In this document: one piece after another, positions 43,500 to 52,989 of the stretch
Layout: each line of letters opens with the position of its first letter
Numbering within the stretch: the first letter of the stretch is position 1
Source of the DNA: Tropheryma whipplei str. Twist
Lineage (GTDB): Bacteria; Actinomycetota; Actinomycetes; Actinomycetales; Microbacteriaceae
DNA length: 64,000 nucleotides
Direction of reading: 5' to 3'
NCBI RefSeq assembly: GCF_000007485.1
Contig: NC_004572.3
Span: 372,001-436,000 of the forward strand
Program-made: the position numbers and the translations under genes
Notes under the pieces: model-generated
The model's input: only the letters and a program-made list of their open reading frames with translations
Told to the model about the DNA's origin: nothing
The model's database searches: none

Positions 43500-43850
43500 T
43501 TACAGAGCAAAACCAAGTGCTCTCATCATCTCGCGGCCGTCATGACTTATTCTCTCCGGAGTCCACGGTGGAAACCAGACCCACTCCAGACGATACGAAT
43601 CGCATACAGACTGGAGAGAATATGCTATCTGCTCTTCAATAACATCAGCAAGCGGACATCCAGGATTTGTGAGCGTTATACGAACCGACAGAACCCCGGC
43701 CTCGTCAAGGGACACGCCGTAAACAAGGCCGAGATCAACTATGTTAACTCCGAGCTCGGGATCGATAACATCTTTCAATGCCTCTAAGGCGCCTTCGCAT
43801 ACATCGGGCTGTTTACCAAGGCCAAGCGGATCATCTTCACAGGTATTCAT
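43500..43850 (-). CDS. sufT: SufT/MIP18-type Fe-S assembly protein (DUF59)
   Basis: A 116-residue protein of the DUF59 family. Core motif: EALKDVIDPELGVNIVDLGLVYGV, then VRITLTNPGCPLADVIEEQI with the conserved cysteine and WFPPWTPERIS. Such proteins help mature Fe-S proteins and are the last gene of actinobacterial SUF operons. The ATG at 43850 is 24 bases after sufC. In the standard order sufS and sufU lie between them; neither is present here. Confidence 0.92.
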   Translation of the reverse strand: MNTCEDDPLGLGKQPDVCEGALEALKDVIDPELGVNIVDLGLVYGVSLDEAGVLSVRITLTNPGCPLADVIEEQIAYSLQSVCDSYRLEWVWFPPWTPERISHDGREMMRALGFAL

Positions 43851-43874
43851 TGTTCAAAGAATAAGTGAAAGTAT

Positions 43875-44624
43875 CTATGACACATACGCATTGTATCCTT
43901 CTTTTTCAAGACGGTCGGCAAGACCCTCTCCCCCTTCTTCGACAATCCGTCCATTGACAAAGATATGAACAAAATCTGGCTTTATGTACCGAAGAATACG
44001 CGTGTAATGGGTAATTAGCAAAATGCCCATATTATTTTCCGAATGTGCTCGGTTAACGCCCTCCGAGACTACCCTCAGCGCGTCAATATCAAGACCTGAA
44101 TCGGTTTCATCAAGAATAGCAAAGAGGGGTTTAAAAAGCTCAAGCTGCAGTATCTCGTGCCTTTTTTTCTCGCCCCCGGAAAAACCCTCATTCACGTTGC
44201 GTTCAAGAAAAGCTCTTTCAATTTGGAGTCTATCCATTGCACCCCTCACCGTTTCAATCCATTGGCGTATTTGAGGTTGCTTCTGATCAAGGGCAGCTTT
44301 TGCTGTACGCAGAAAGTTACCGACAGATACGCCCGTAATTTCCATCGGGTACTGCATAGCAAGAAAGATCCCTGCTCGCGCGCGCTCGTCAACAGACATC
44401 TGTAGCACATCTTTGTTATCAAGGGTTATCGATCCGCTGGTAACCGTGTATCGGGGGTGGCCTGCTATTACAGAGGCTAGCGTTGACTTACCAGAACCAT
44501 TTGGGCCCATAATTGCGTGTTTTTCGCCTGACTTGATTTTTAAACACACCCCTTTGAGAATCTCCTTCTTGACAGAATCATCTCCGATAGTGACACATAA
44601 ATCCCTTATTTCTAAAACCGACAT
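43875..44624 (-). CDS. sufC: Fe-S assembly ATPase SufC
   Basis: ABC-type ATPase that drives the SufBCD scaffold for iron-sulfur cluster assembly. The 249-residue protein has Walker A MGPNGSGKSTLA, Q-loop LAMQYPMEITG, the SufC-specific signature GFSGGEKKRHEILQL and Walker B FAILDETDSGLD, ending with LLITHYTRIL. It lies 132 bases downstream of the Rieske-type gene in the suf cluster on the minus strand. Confidence 0.96.
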   Translation of the reverse strand: MSVLEIRDLCVTIGDDSVKKEILKGVCLKIKSGEKHAIMGPNGSGKSTLASVIAGHPRYTVTSGSITLDNKDVLQMSVDERARAGIFLAMQYPMEITGVSVGNFLRTAKAALDQKQPQIRQWIETVRGAMDRLQIERAFLERNVNEGFSGGEKKRHEILQLELFKPLFAILDETDSGLDIDALRVVSEGVNRAHSENNMGILLITHYTRILRYIKPDFVHIFVNGRIVEEGGEGLADRLEKEGYNAYVS

Positions 44625-44756
44625 AAACCGTCCCTGGTATCGCTAAGTATCCTCATAGACAAGTCTGTTACAACAACAGACAAGAACAATTTTATGGATA
44701 ATTGAATTGCCGGAAAAACAAATACCGGAAAACAAATACTCATAGGGTTCTATTGG

Positions 44757-45059
44757 TTAAGGCAGGTCAATGAACACGAATCCGTTCTGAAGAACAACCT
44801 TATAAGTTGCAACCGGTGTGGAAGCAGGCAGAGTAAGAGCTTCGCCGGATTTAAGACAAAACTTTGCCCCGTGTGCCCAGCACTCTATTGTTTCACCATC
44901 AACAAAACCTTCAGAAAGTGGAACATCTGCATGCGTGCAACAGTCATTTACCGCGTACACTGACCCGTCTGATAACTTTACGAGGGCCACAGAAACACCA
45001 TCTACTTCAAATCGTGCCGGTTGATTTTCTGTCAAATCAGATACCGGGCAAACTTTCAA
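44757..45059 (-). CDS. Rieske-type [2Fe-2S] ferredoxin of the SUF cluster
   Basis: A 100-residue soluble Rieske protein. Both ligand pairs are present: CCTHADVPLSEG (Cys-x-His) and ECWAHGAKF (Cys-x2-His). In actinobacteria a gene of this type sits between sufD and sufC and is annotated as a non-heme iron oxygenase ferredoxin subunit; its actual partner is unclear. Start ATG at 45059, 24 bases after sufD. Confidence 0.93.
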   Translation of the reverse strand: MKVCPVSDLTENQPARFEVDGVSVALVKLSDGSVYAVNDCCTHADVPLSEGFVDGETIECWAHGAKFCLKSGEALTLPASTPVATYKVVLQNGFVFIDLP

Positions 45060-45083
45060 TAGAATGCACCCTCCAGCTGAAGC

Positions 45084-46238
45084 TCAATCCCCAATACAAG
45101 ATACAAGAGCATCAAGCTTTTTAGAAAATAAGCACAGAAGGACATCCCCACCACACCCGATATCAGACTTCTGTAACATGCCATGTACGAAGCCAGAGAC
45201 AACCATACGTAAAGCTTGATTCTTGTCTATACCTCTTGATTGTAGATAAAAGAGATGCTCATCGTCAAAGCGCATAGTTGCACTGGCATGCCCGGCACCC
45301 AGGATGTTTCCATTTTTTATTTCCAAATTAGGAACAGAATCAGCTCTGGTGCCGCTGCCTATCATGAGATTTCTATTTTGCTCATACGAATCAGAGTTTC
45401 TCGCTAATGTATCAATGAGCACATCGCCAACCCAGGCTGTGCGTGCACCATTACCAGATAGAACACCACGGTAATTAATCTCACTCTTTGTATCCTGTGC
45501 TGCATGATGCACGTATACTTGATGTTCAAAATGTTGCTTATTCTGGGCAAAATAAATACCAAGTGATTCAACTTCGGAACCTTCTTCTGCCAATTGAAAC
45601 GCTGGATTAAGGCGCACAAACCGACCACCAGTCGTGGCTGAACAGTGCTTCAGGCGGCTATTTTTTCCAAAATACACAAAATGATACGCAAGATGTACAG
45701 ATGCTTCATCCCAATCCTGACAGCTAATAAGTTGAAGAATTGCATTATCTTCAAGAATTATTTCCAGGTTTTCTATAAGCCCATCGTAACCGTGGTTATT
45801 TATGAATAACTTTGCATCTGCGTGAGCTTTTACATGAATAATGGTATGTGCAACCGTGCAGCGCTCAAATCTTCGATCGAGGATAATAGACTCTGTGCCT
45901 TCCAGGTCAACGAGCAATACACGCTGTGTCCTTTGCCACGCAAAAGCAGAGGCTCTATCCTCGGGCAAACCAGCGCGCCCTAGGGCAACATTTTCTTTTG
46001 TAGACCACCTAAAAATCGGCCTATCAATGGCTGGCTTTACATTACCCGCATCTGAGCCCGCGAGAGATATATGGTATTCATAGGGGTAAAAATCCTTGCT
46101 AAGGAAGTTTTCTACAATGGGGATTGGGGCATATTTCCAGGCCAGATCTCTATTGCTCGGTTCCGGAAAATCACTAGGATTTTCAGAACAGAATCTCTCG
46201 GACCGAGTTTGTGTTGGCGATTGACTAGCCAACTGCAC
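45084..46238 (-). CDS. sufD: Fe-S assembly protein SufD
   Basis: Scaffold partner of SufB and SufC. The 384-residue product has the WKYAPIPIVENFLSKDF N-terminus, beta-helix core with DVLIDTLARNSDSYEQNRNLM and NLEIKNGNILGAGHASATM, and the C-terminal DEHLFYLQSRGIDKNQALRMVV block shared with SufB. The GTG start overlaps sufB by 14 bases, so expression is coupled. Confidence 0.95.
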   Translation of the reverse strand: MQLASQSPTQTRSERFCSENPSDFPEPSNRDLAWKYAPIPIVENFLSKDFYPYEYHISLAGSDAGNVKPAIDRPIFRWSTKENVALGRAGLPEDRASAFAWQRTQRVLLVDLEGTESIILDRRFERCTVAHTIIHVKAHADAKLFINNHGYDGLIENLEIILEDNAILQLISCQDWDEASVHLAYHFVYFGKNSRLKHCSATTGGRFVRLNPAFQLAEEGSEVESLGIYFAQNKQHFEHQVYVHHAAQDTKSEINYRGVLSGNGARTAWVGDVLIDTLARNSDSYEQNRNLMIGSGTRADSVPNLEIKNGNILGAGHASATMRFDDEHLFYLQSRGIDKNQALRMVVSGFVHGMLQKSDIGCGGDVLLCLFSKKLDALVSCIGD

Positions 46239-47646
46239 CTTCCATGCTCATTTCAATCAATTTATTGAGCTCCATTGCATATTCCATGGGTAGCTCTCGC
46301 ACTATAGGATCAATAAAACCCCGAACTATCATCGCAACAGACTCAGCTTCTTCCAAACCGCGACTCATAAGATAAAAGAGCTGGTCCTCATTGACCTTTG
46401 ACACGGTAGCTTCGTGGGCTAGCTGCGCATCATCCCTCCTTATGTCTATCGCTGGATATGTATCAGACCTTGAGATTGTATCGACTAACAATGCATCACA
46501 TCGGACAGAATTAGCTGAATCTTTTGCGCCTTCTTCAACCCTTACTTCCCCTCGATAAGCAGTGCGGCCTCCCCCTCTGGCAATAGATTTCGAAACAATT
46601 GCTGACTTTGTTCGGGGTGCAATGTGTATGGCCTTAGCACCGGCGTCCTGATATTGCCCCGGACCGGCAAAGGCAACTGAGAGAATCTCCCCTTTTGCAC
46701 CCTCATCTGCAAGATAAACAGACGGATACTTCATGGTAACTTTTGACCCTATATTCCCGTCAATCCACTCCATAGTTGAATTCTTTGAGACATATGCACG
46801 TTTCGTTACCAGGTTGTAGACATTAGTAGACCAGTTTTGAACAGTTGTATAACGCACCCTTGCACCTTCTTTTACAAGAATTTCGACAACCGCGGAATGC
46901 AGTGAATGCGAACTATATATTGGAGCTGTGCACCCCTCAACATAGTGAACGTAGCTGTTTTTATCGGCAATAATCAGGGTGCGCTCAAATTGACCCATAT
47001 TCTCGGTATTAATCCTGAAATACGCTTGAAGGGGAATTTCGACCTTAACACCTTCTGGCACATATACAAAAGACCCCCCGGACCAAACGGCGGTGTTCAG
47101 TGCGGCAAACTTATTATCTCCCGCTGGAATAACTGACCCAAAATACTTACGCAGAATATCCGGGTGCTCTTTGAGGGCTGTATCTGTGTCCAGAAAAACC
47201 ACCCCCTGCCGTTCGAGCTCAGCATTTATCTGGTGGTATACAACCTCTGATTCGTACTGTGCAGCAACACCTGCCACAAGACGCTGCCGCTCGGCATCCG
47301 GAATGCCCAGCCTTTCGTATGTATTACGTATTTCTTCTGGCAAATCCTCCCAAGAATTGGCCTGTCGTTCAGTTGAACGTACAAAGTACTTTATTTGGTC
47401 AAAATCAATTCCAGTCAGATCAGCGCCCCAGTTTGGCATTGGCTTGCGATAAAAGATTTCAAGTGCCCTGAGGCGCATTGAGCGCATCCAGTCAGGTTCC
47501 CCCTTGGTTTCGGATATTTCCTCTACAACATCGCGCGATAGACCCCGCCTGGCGTCTGACCCAGCACGATCTGAATCGTGCCACCCATACTCATACTTCC
47601 CCAGGCTATCAAGGTCAGGTCTATTGGCGATAAGATTTTCGCTCAC
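46225..47646 (-). CDS. sufB: Fe-S assembly protein SufB
   Basis: Core scaffold of the SUF system, on which clusters are built. The 473 residues match SufB closely: GISxE-like N-terminus replaced by LSRDVVEEISETKGEPDWM, KPMPNWGADLTGIDFDQIKYFV, YVHYVEGCTAPIY (with the scaffold cysteine region), TVQNWSTNVYNLVTKRA, SKSIARGGGRTAYRGEV and ATVSKVNEDQLFYLMSRGL. It is the first gene of the minus-strand suf operon and is divergent from ctaA across 204 bases, which should hold both promoters. The usual regulator gene sufR is missing upstream. Confidence 0.97.
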   Translation of the reverse strand: MSENLIANRPDLDSLGKYEYGWHDSDRAGSDARRGLSRDVVEEISETKGEPDWMRSMRLRALEIFYRKPMPNWGADLTGIDFDQIKYFVRSTERQANSWEDLPEEIRNTYERLGIPDAERQRLVAGVAAQYESEVVYHQINAELERQGVVFLDTDTALKEHPDILRKYFGSVIPAGDNKFAALNTAVWSGGSFVYVPEGVKVEIPLQAYFRINTENMGQFERTLIIADKNSYVHYVEGCTAPIYSSHSLHSAVVEILVKEGARVRYTTVQNWSTNVYNLVTKRAYVSKNSTMEWIDGNIGSKVTMKYPSVYLADEGAKGEILSVAFAGPGQYQDAGAKAIHIAPRTKSAIVSKSIARGGGRTAYRGEVRVEEGAKDSANSVRCDALLVDTISRSDTYPAIDIRRDDAQLAHEATVSKVNEDQLFYLMSRGLEEAESVAMIVRGFIDPIVRELPMEYAMELNKLIEMSMEGAVG

Positions 47647-47850
47647 TTATTCGCTCCAATGAAAAGTCTGGCCAACAAAATCTGAAATATATCCGGCTTG
47701 CTCTAGAACACTCATTAATTACTATCCAAATAACGCGTGAAGTAACGATATCAGGGATAAGAGGTATGTGACAAAAGATTATTTTTGCATATCTGGCAAT
47801 TGATAACTTTACAGGCCTTGTCACATAACCCTGTTATATGGTTTTGTTGT

Positions 47851-48840
47851 ATGGTTTCAAAAACTGGGAATTATTTTCCGGGCCTGAGGAACGGTCTCAT
47901 ACCCGGGGTGACGGTGCGGATTAGAGTTTTTCTTATCGTAAATGCGCTGTCCCAGTTTTTCATCTTGTTTACGGGAAATATTGTTCGTGTAAGCAAGTCG
48001 GGACTTGGGTGTCCTTCGTGGCCCGCGTGTTCAGAGAAGAGCCTCATTGCTGCGCCCGGATATGGAATACACGGGTATATAGAGTTTGGAAATCGCCTGG
48101 TTGCGCTTGCGGTTGCTGTTATATCACTTATAACGCTTGTTGCTGTTTGGAAGCTTAGAAAAACACATTCAACAATTTTTTATCTCACACTTCTGTCTGC
48201 ACTCGGGGTTCCTTTGCAGGCTTTGATTGGTGGAATAAGTGTTCTGACAAAATTGAATCCATACGTTGTTGGCCTGCATACCCTTGTCTCGATACTCCTG
48301 ATATCAGATACATGTCTTGCCGTTTTTGTGACCTACACACGCAGAAAAATTGATTGCTATCCAGCTGCTTACAGGTTTCTTTCTGTTTTTACAATTCTGT
48401 TTGCTTGTTTTGTGTTTGTACTTGGAATACTCACAACTGGCAATCTGAAGCACTCTGGAGATCCTGCTGCTGTAAGAAATTCTTTGAGGCTTGCTCCATT
48501 GCTGCACGGAGTTTCTGCAGTTATATTGTTTTTTCTTGTTCTTACCGTTTTTGTATTTTCAATGAAAGCGGGTTTTGGAACAAAACGAGCATCTGCTTGT
48601 CTCCTCCTTTTGTTATTTGTTCAGATAGCAATCGGATTAGTTCAAGTTCACACGAACCTTCCGGAATATCTGGTAGCATCCCATTTAATGCTGGCAGGAC
48701 TCCTGGCTGCGGCTCTGACCTTCTTTGCTCAACAATATCGGTCAAGTACGAGCCGAAAAGTGCCTAGAGAAGCTGAGAAACAACACCGTCTATTCCAACC
48801 GATAGGAAGACAAGCGAAAGATAAGTATTCGATAAGCTGA
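47851..48840 (+). CDS. ctaA: heme A synthase
   Basis: Membrane enzyme that oxidises the methyl group of heme O to make heme A for the terminal oxidase. The 329-residue product has about eight membrane segments, GNIVRVSKSGLGCPSWPAC with the loop cysteines, HGYIEFGNRLVALAV with heme-ligand His, and GLHTLVSILLISDT and LVASHLMLAGLLAAAL with further histidines. ATG at 47851 gives the family N-terminus; longer in-frame starts exist. Its 3' end overlaps the convergent ctaB by 77 bases. Confidence 0.94.
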   Translation: MVSKTGNYFPGLRNGLIPGVTVRIRVFLIVNALSQFFILFTGNIVRVSKSGLGCPSWPACSEKSLIAAPGYGIHGYIEFGNRLVALAVAVISLITLVAVWKLRKTHSTIFYLTLLSALGVPLQALIGGISVLTKLNPYVVGLHTLVSILLISDTCLAVFVTYTRRKIDCYPAAYRFLSVFTILFACFVFVLGILTTGNLKHSGDPAAVRNSLRLAPLLHGVSAVILFFLVLTVFVFSMKAGFGTKRASACLLLLLFVQIAIGLVQVHTNLPEYLVASHLMLAGLLAAALTFFAQQYRSSTSRKVPREAEKQHRLFQPIGRQAKDKYSIS

Positions 48841-49666
48841 ATATGTGCATTGCCTTTATCTCATGTCCGCGCACAACTCTCACATATAAACGATATATTT
48901 CATAAACGAACCATGCGCCCAGTACAGCCGAGAACAGGCCGTACAGGGGCGTCATGTGTGCAACTGGAATCAACAGTAATGTGCAGGCAACCACAGCAAA
49001 CGCGTAGAGAAGTACCTGCAAAACAACCAATTTTCTGGGAAATATTGCACCCAACATCGGTATCGAGGTAAGTCGATAATCCTCTGAATAATGGATGGAA
49101 AGTGGCCAGTAATGCGGTGGGGTCCACAAAAAAACAACAGCAAATAAGACAATCGCTGGCCAATCTATAGAGCCTGTTACAGCGGCCCAGGCTATCAAGA
49201 CAGGCATGCACCCTGCAAGGCCACCCCAGACTATGTTCTGGGGGGTTCTCTTTTTTAGAACGATTGAATAAAAAAAAGCGTAGAGAAACACGGCTATGGC
49301 GGATAAAAGGGCAGAGAGCCAGTTTACAAACAATAAAAACCACAGGACTGAAATCACACAAAGCATCCAGGCAAAAATAAGGGATGCCTTTGGGGACAGT
49401 GCCCCTGTTACAAGGGGACGATTTCTCGTCCTCGACATCTTAGAATCTATGTCTCTGTCTATGTAGCAATTAAACGCTCCAGCTGCGCCGGCACTCATTG
49501 CCCCGCCGAGCAGGACTGACAAGACGCTCAGAGGGTTTGGCACGCCACGCTGAGCCAGAATCATGGTCGGTACAGTCGTCAATAATAGAAGTTCAACAAC
49601 TCTAGGTTTGGTGAGGGAGACGTAAGCCCTTATTTGTCTAGCGAAAGAACGACCCTGCATACCCAT
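48764..49666 (-). CDS. ctaB: protoheme IX farnesyltransferase
   Basis: UbiA-type membrane enzyme that converts heme B to heme O, the step before CtaA. The 300 residues show SLTKPRVVELLLLTTVPTM, the prenyl-diphosphate motif NCYIDRDIDSKMSRTRNRP, and LWTPPHYWPLSIHYSEDYRLTSIPML. ATG at 49666 (or 49660). It is divergent from tkt, the standard actinobacterial arrangement, and overlaps ctaA at the 3' ends. Confidence 0.96.
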   Translation of the reverse strand: MGMQGRSFARQIRAYVSLTKPRVVELLLLTTVPTMILAQRGVPNPLSVLSVLLGGAMSAGAAGAFNCYIDRDIDSKMSRTRNRPLVTGALSPKASLIFAWMLCVISVLWFLLFVNWLSALLSAIAVFLYAFFYSIVLKKRTPQNIVWGGLAGCMPVLIAWAAVTGSIDWPAIVLFAVVFLWTPPHYWPLSIHYSEDYRLTSIPMLGAIFPRKLVVLQVLLYAFAVVACTLLLIPVAHMTPLYGLFSAVLGAWFVYEIYRLYVRVVRGHEIKAMHIFSLSNTYLSLVFLSVGIDGVVSQLL

Positions 49667-49810
49667 TCAGATTAAAGCGGACGGTTTCTCACAGACAAGT
49701 CTACCTGAATAGGGAAGCATATATGGCACTGCTAGAAAATAAATACTGAAAATACCCACACATAAAATACTGGTCAGATCGACTGTATTCGCATTGCAAC
49801 CAGAATGGAA

Positions 49811-49816
49811 TATAAT
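49811..49816 (+). promoter_or_regulatory. -10 box TATAAT of the tkt-tal-pgi-zwf run
   Basis: A perfect TATAAT lies 27 bases before the TTG start of tkt, with the GGAGGG ribosome site in between. It would put the transcript start near 49823, which excludes an upstream ATG at 49805 as the tkt start. No good -35 box at normal spacing was seen. Confidence 0.55.
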
Positions 49817-49843
49817 GTTTCGCGGGAACGGAGGGTTTCTGCT

Positions 49844-51901
49844 TTGACTGTGTTTGTTTGGGATGATAAGGATGATCTGGCGGTAAACACAGCCCGGGTA
49901 CTTGCGGCAGACGCAGTTGAAAATGTCGGGAACGGTCACCCCGGAACGGCGATTAGTTTGGCACCCGCTGCTTATCTTTTGTTTCAGAAGGTTATGCGCC
50001 ATAACCCCTCTGATCCTTCCTGGGCGGCGCGCGATAGATTCGTGTTATCCTGCGGTCATAGTTCACTTACCCTATATATTCAGCTTTTTCTGGCCGGCTA
50101 TAAACTTTCCCTGCAGGATCTTCGAGGCCTTCGCCAGTGGGGCTCGCTGACTCCCGGACACCCGGAATATGGGCATACACCCGGGGTTGAAATTACAACA
50201 GGTCCTCTTGGTCAAGGCCTTGCTAGCGCTGTTGGGTTTGCATATTCCGCGCGGTTCCAAAGGGGCCTCTTCAAGACGGATATATTCGATCATTATGTCT
50301 ATGTGATCGCGAGTGAAGGTGATATAGAAGAAGGTGTTACTTCTGAGGCATGTTCTCTTGCTGGACTTCAGCAGCTCGGTAATCTTTTGGTGATTCTTGA
50401 CAGAAACTATATAAGTATCGAAGATAATACTGATATAGCCCTTTCTGAAGATATAAAGTCCAGATATCTGTCATACGGTTGGCAAGTAATCGAGGTTCCC
50501 TGGCGTCGAGCAGGGGCAGAGTATAGGGAGGATGTCCTCTCCCTCTATGAGGCCCTCTTGGAAGCGCAAAAGGATACTGATAGACCGTCGCTAATAATCC
50601 TGGAAACGGTTATCGCTTGGCCATCACCGGGCAAACAAAATACGGGCGCTGCGCATGGTGCTGCACTTGGCGTAAATGAAGTGAAAGACCTGAAGCGTAT
50701 TCTGGGTTTTGATCCCGAAAAAACATTCGAGGTTCCAGACGGTGTTCTTCAGCACACTAAAGGGGCACTTGATCGAGGCCAGTCACAGCAGGACAATTGG
50801 GAAAATGTCTTTTCATCTTGGCGTCAAGAGCATCCCATTGAGGCTGCTTTATTTGACAGATTACAAAATGGGGTTACTCCGGATATAGATCATGTTTTGC
50901 CTGTTTTTTCCTCGGAGAAACCGATTTCTACCAGGGCGGCCAGTGGGCAAGTTATAAACCGTATCGCTGAAGTTATGCCAGAGTTATGGGGCGGGTCGGC
51001 GGATCTCGCAGAATCGAATAATACGACTATAAAGTCTGCGAACAGTTTCTTACCCGAAAGTGTGACAGTTGATCATTGGAAATCTGATCGTTATGGTCGC
51101 ATCCTGCACTTTGGAGTGAGGGAACATGCGATGGCTGCGCTAATAAGCGGAATTGTTCTCCACGGGAATACAAGGGTATTTGGTGGGACTTTTTTGGTTT
51201 TCAGTGACTATATGCGTCCTGCGGTTAGACTTGCTGCACTCATGAAGATACCATCTATTTTTGTTTGGACTCATGACTCAATAGGACTGGGAGAAGATGG
51301 GCCGACTCATCAACCGGTTGAACATCTTTGGGCCTTGCGTGCCATCCCTGGTTTATCTGTCATTCGGCCCGCTGATGCTAACGAGGTTGCCTGGGCTTGG
51401 AAAGAAATTCTTGAGAGGCGTGATGGTCCGGTTGGGCTTGTTTTATCACGACAAAATCTTCCTGTGCTCGACAGGACTTGTCTTGCACCTGCCAGCGAAC
51501 TCAGAAAGGGAGCGTATATCCTAGCTGATGGATCGCGTTATCCGAGATTGATATTAATCGCGACGGGCTCAGAGGTCTCGCTGGCAATAGGTGCTAGGGA
51601 AGTTCTTGAAAATCGTGGTATTCCCACAAGAGTGGTTTCGGCGCCGTGTCTTGAGTGGTTCGATCAACAAGAGAAAAGTTACCGCAACCATGTCCTTCCT
51701 CCAGACGTAGAAACCAGAATTTCTGTTGAGGCAGGTTTGTCGCTGGGTTGGTCGAAGTATATTGGAGATAAGGGCGCATCCGTTTCTATAGAACACTATG
51801 GAGCATCAGCCGCTGGGGATGTTCTTTTTGAACGTTTCGGTTTTACCGTTGAGAATATTGTAAAAACAGCAGATGCTCTGTTGGGAGGGTGTGGTGAATA
51901 G
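49844..51901 (+). CDS. tkt: transketolase
   Basis: Thiamine-diphosphate enzyme of the non-oxidative pentose phosphate pathway. The 685-residue product has GNGHPGTAISLAPAAYLLFQ, the cofactor-binding region ASEGDIEEGVTSEACSLAG (usual GDGDLMEG form altered), GVREHAMAAL with the catalytic Glu, and DSIGLGEDGPTHQPVEHL. TTG at 49844 is chosen because GGAGGG at 49830-49835 precedes it at good spacing and TATAAT lies between it and the next upstream ATG. It is the first of four overlapping or tightly spaced carbon-metabolism genes. Confidence 0.97.
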   Translation: MTVFVWDDKDDLAVNTARVLAADAVENVGNGHPGTAISLAPAAYLLFQKVMRHNPSDPSWAARDRFVLSCGHSSLTLYIQLFLAGYKLSLQDLRGLRQWGSLTPGHPEYGHTPGVEITTGPLGQGLASAVGFAYSARFQRGLFKTDIFDHYVYVIASEGDIEEGVTSEACSLAGLQQLGNLLVILDRNYISIEDNTDIALSEDIKSRYLSYGWQVIEVPWRRAGAEYREDVLSLYEALLEAQKDTDRPSLIILETVIAWPSPGKQNTGAAHGAALGVNEVKDLKRILGFDPEKTFEVPDGVLQHTKGALDRGQSQQDNWENVFSSWRQEHPIEAALFDRLQNGVTPDIDHVLPVFSSEKPISTRAASGQVINRIAEVMPELWGGSADLAESNNTTIKSANSFLPESVTVDHWKSDRYGRILHFGVREHAMAALISGIVLHGNTRVFGGTFLVFSDYMRPAVRLAALMKIPSIFVWTHDSIGLGEDGPTHQPVEHLWALRAIPGLSVIRPADANEVAWAWKEILERRDGPVGLVLSRQNLPVLDRTCLAPASELRKGAYILADGSRYPRLILIATGSEVSLAIGAREVLENRGIPTRVVSAPCLEWFDQQEKSYRNHVLPPDVETRISVEAGLSLGWSKYIGDKGASVSIEHYGASAAGDVLFERFGFTVENIVKTADALLGGCGE

Positions 51902-52985
51902 CCTGCAGAAATTATCTACTGCCGGTGTAAGTGTGTGGCTTGATGACCTTTCCCGTTCGAGAATTACTGATGGTGACCTGAAGAAGAGGATTGAGAAGCA
52001 GTGCGTTGTTGGGGTTACAACTAATCCAAGTATTTTTGCCAAATCCATTGCCTCTAGCCGTGATTACGATTCCTCGTTTAAAAACGCATTTTCGAGAGGA
52101 TGCACCCTTGATGAGGCAGTCTTAAGTGTGATTTCTGAGGATGTTAGTGGGGCGCTTGATCTGCTGGCAGATTCTTATAGCGCTTCGAAGGGTATTGATG
52201 GCAGGGTTAGCATAGAAGTTGACCCAACTCTTGCGTATGACACGGAGGGAACATTCCGTTCCGTGAAAAGCATATGGGAGTCAATTAACAAGCCTAACTT
52301 GTATGTGAAAATTCCCGCTACGCGGGAAGGGTTAGAGGCTATCTCGCAGTCGATTGCTTCTGGAGTGTGTGTTAATGTCACGCTGATATTTAGTCTTCAG
52401 AGGTACAGAGAAGTTATAGATGCCTATCTCACAGGCCTTGAGCGTGCTGTTGAAGCAGGAAGATCCATTGAAAACATTTTTTCTGTTGCCAGCTTTTTCG
52501 TCTCCCGCTTTGATGTCTATGTTGATGAGCAATTAGATAACATCGGCACACCGCAGGCTCTTCACTTGAAGGGCAGGGCTGCAGTTGCGAATGCCAGACT
52601 TGCTTATGAGGTGTATGAGGAGGCTTTTGCGACACCAAGATATAAGATCCTTGCAGATAAGGGAGCCAATAAACAGCGACCGTTATGGGCTAGTACCGGT
52701 GTGAAAAATCCGAGATACCCCGATACCTGTTACGTTACAAATCTAGTGGCACGAGATGTTGTAAACACCATGCCAGAGGCTACACTTGATGCAGTGAATG
52801 ATCATGGTGAAATAAGGGGCGATACAATAACTGGCACATACGAAGATTCAAGAGCCATCCTCAGTGAACTTGCTGAACTTGGCGTGAATTATACTGAGGT
52901 AACAGACAAGCTTGAAGCTGATGGTGTTAAACAGTTTATAGATTCCTGGAATCAGTTAAAGTCGAATGTGAGGTCCCGCTTCTGA
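51894..52985 (+). CDS. tal: transaldolase
   Basis: Moves a dihydroxyacetone unit between sugar phosphates. The 363-residue product is of the longer actinobacterial type: VWLDDLSRSRITDGDL, VVGVTTNPSIFAKSI, the Schiff-base lysine in NLYVKIPATREGLEAI, VNVTLIFSLQRY, and RPLWASTGVKNPRYPD. GTG at 51894 (or 51891) follows GGGAGGG and overlaps the tkt stop. pgi starts 4 bases after its stop. Confidence 0.96.
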   Translation: MNSLQKLSTAGVSVWLDDLSRSRITDGDLKKRIEKQCVVGVTTNPSIFAKSIASSRDYDSSFKNAFSRGCTLDEAVLSVISEDVSGALDLLADSYSASKGIDGRVSIEVDPTLAYDTEGTFRSVKSIWESINKPNLYVKIPATREGLEAISQSIASGVCVNVTLIFSLQRYREVIDAYLTGLERAVEAGRSIENIFSVASFFVSRFDVYVDEQLDNIGTPQALHLKGRAAVANARLAYEVYEEAFATPRYKILADKGANKQRPLWASTGVKNPRYPDTCYVTNLVARDVVNTMPEATLDAVNDHGEIRGDTITGTYEDSRAILSELAELGVNYTEVTDKLEADGVKQFIDSWNQLKSNVRSRF

Positions 52986-52989
52986 GCCT

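Noticed and set aside
43431-43787. Plus-strand open frame of 118 codons over the sufT region.
   Set aside because: It is antisense to sufT, which has clear DUF59 motifs; the plus-strand product has no recognisable domain.
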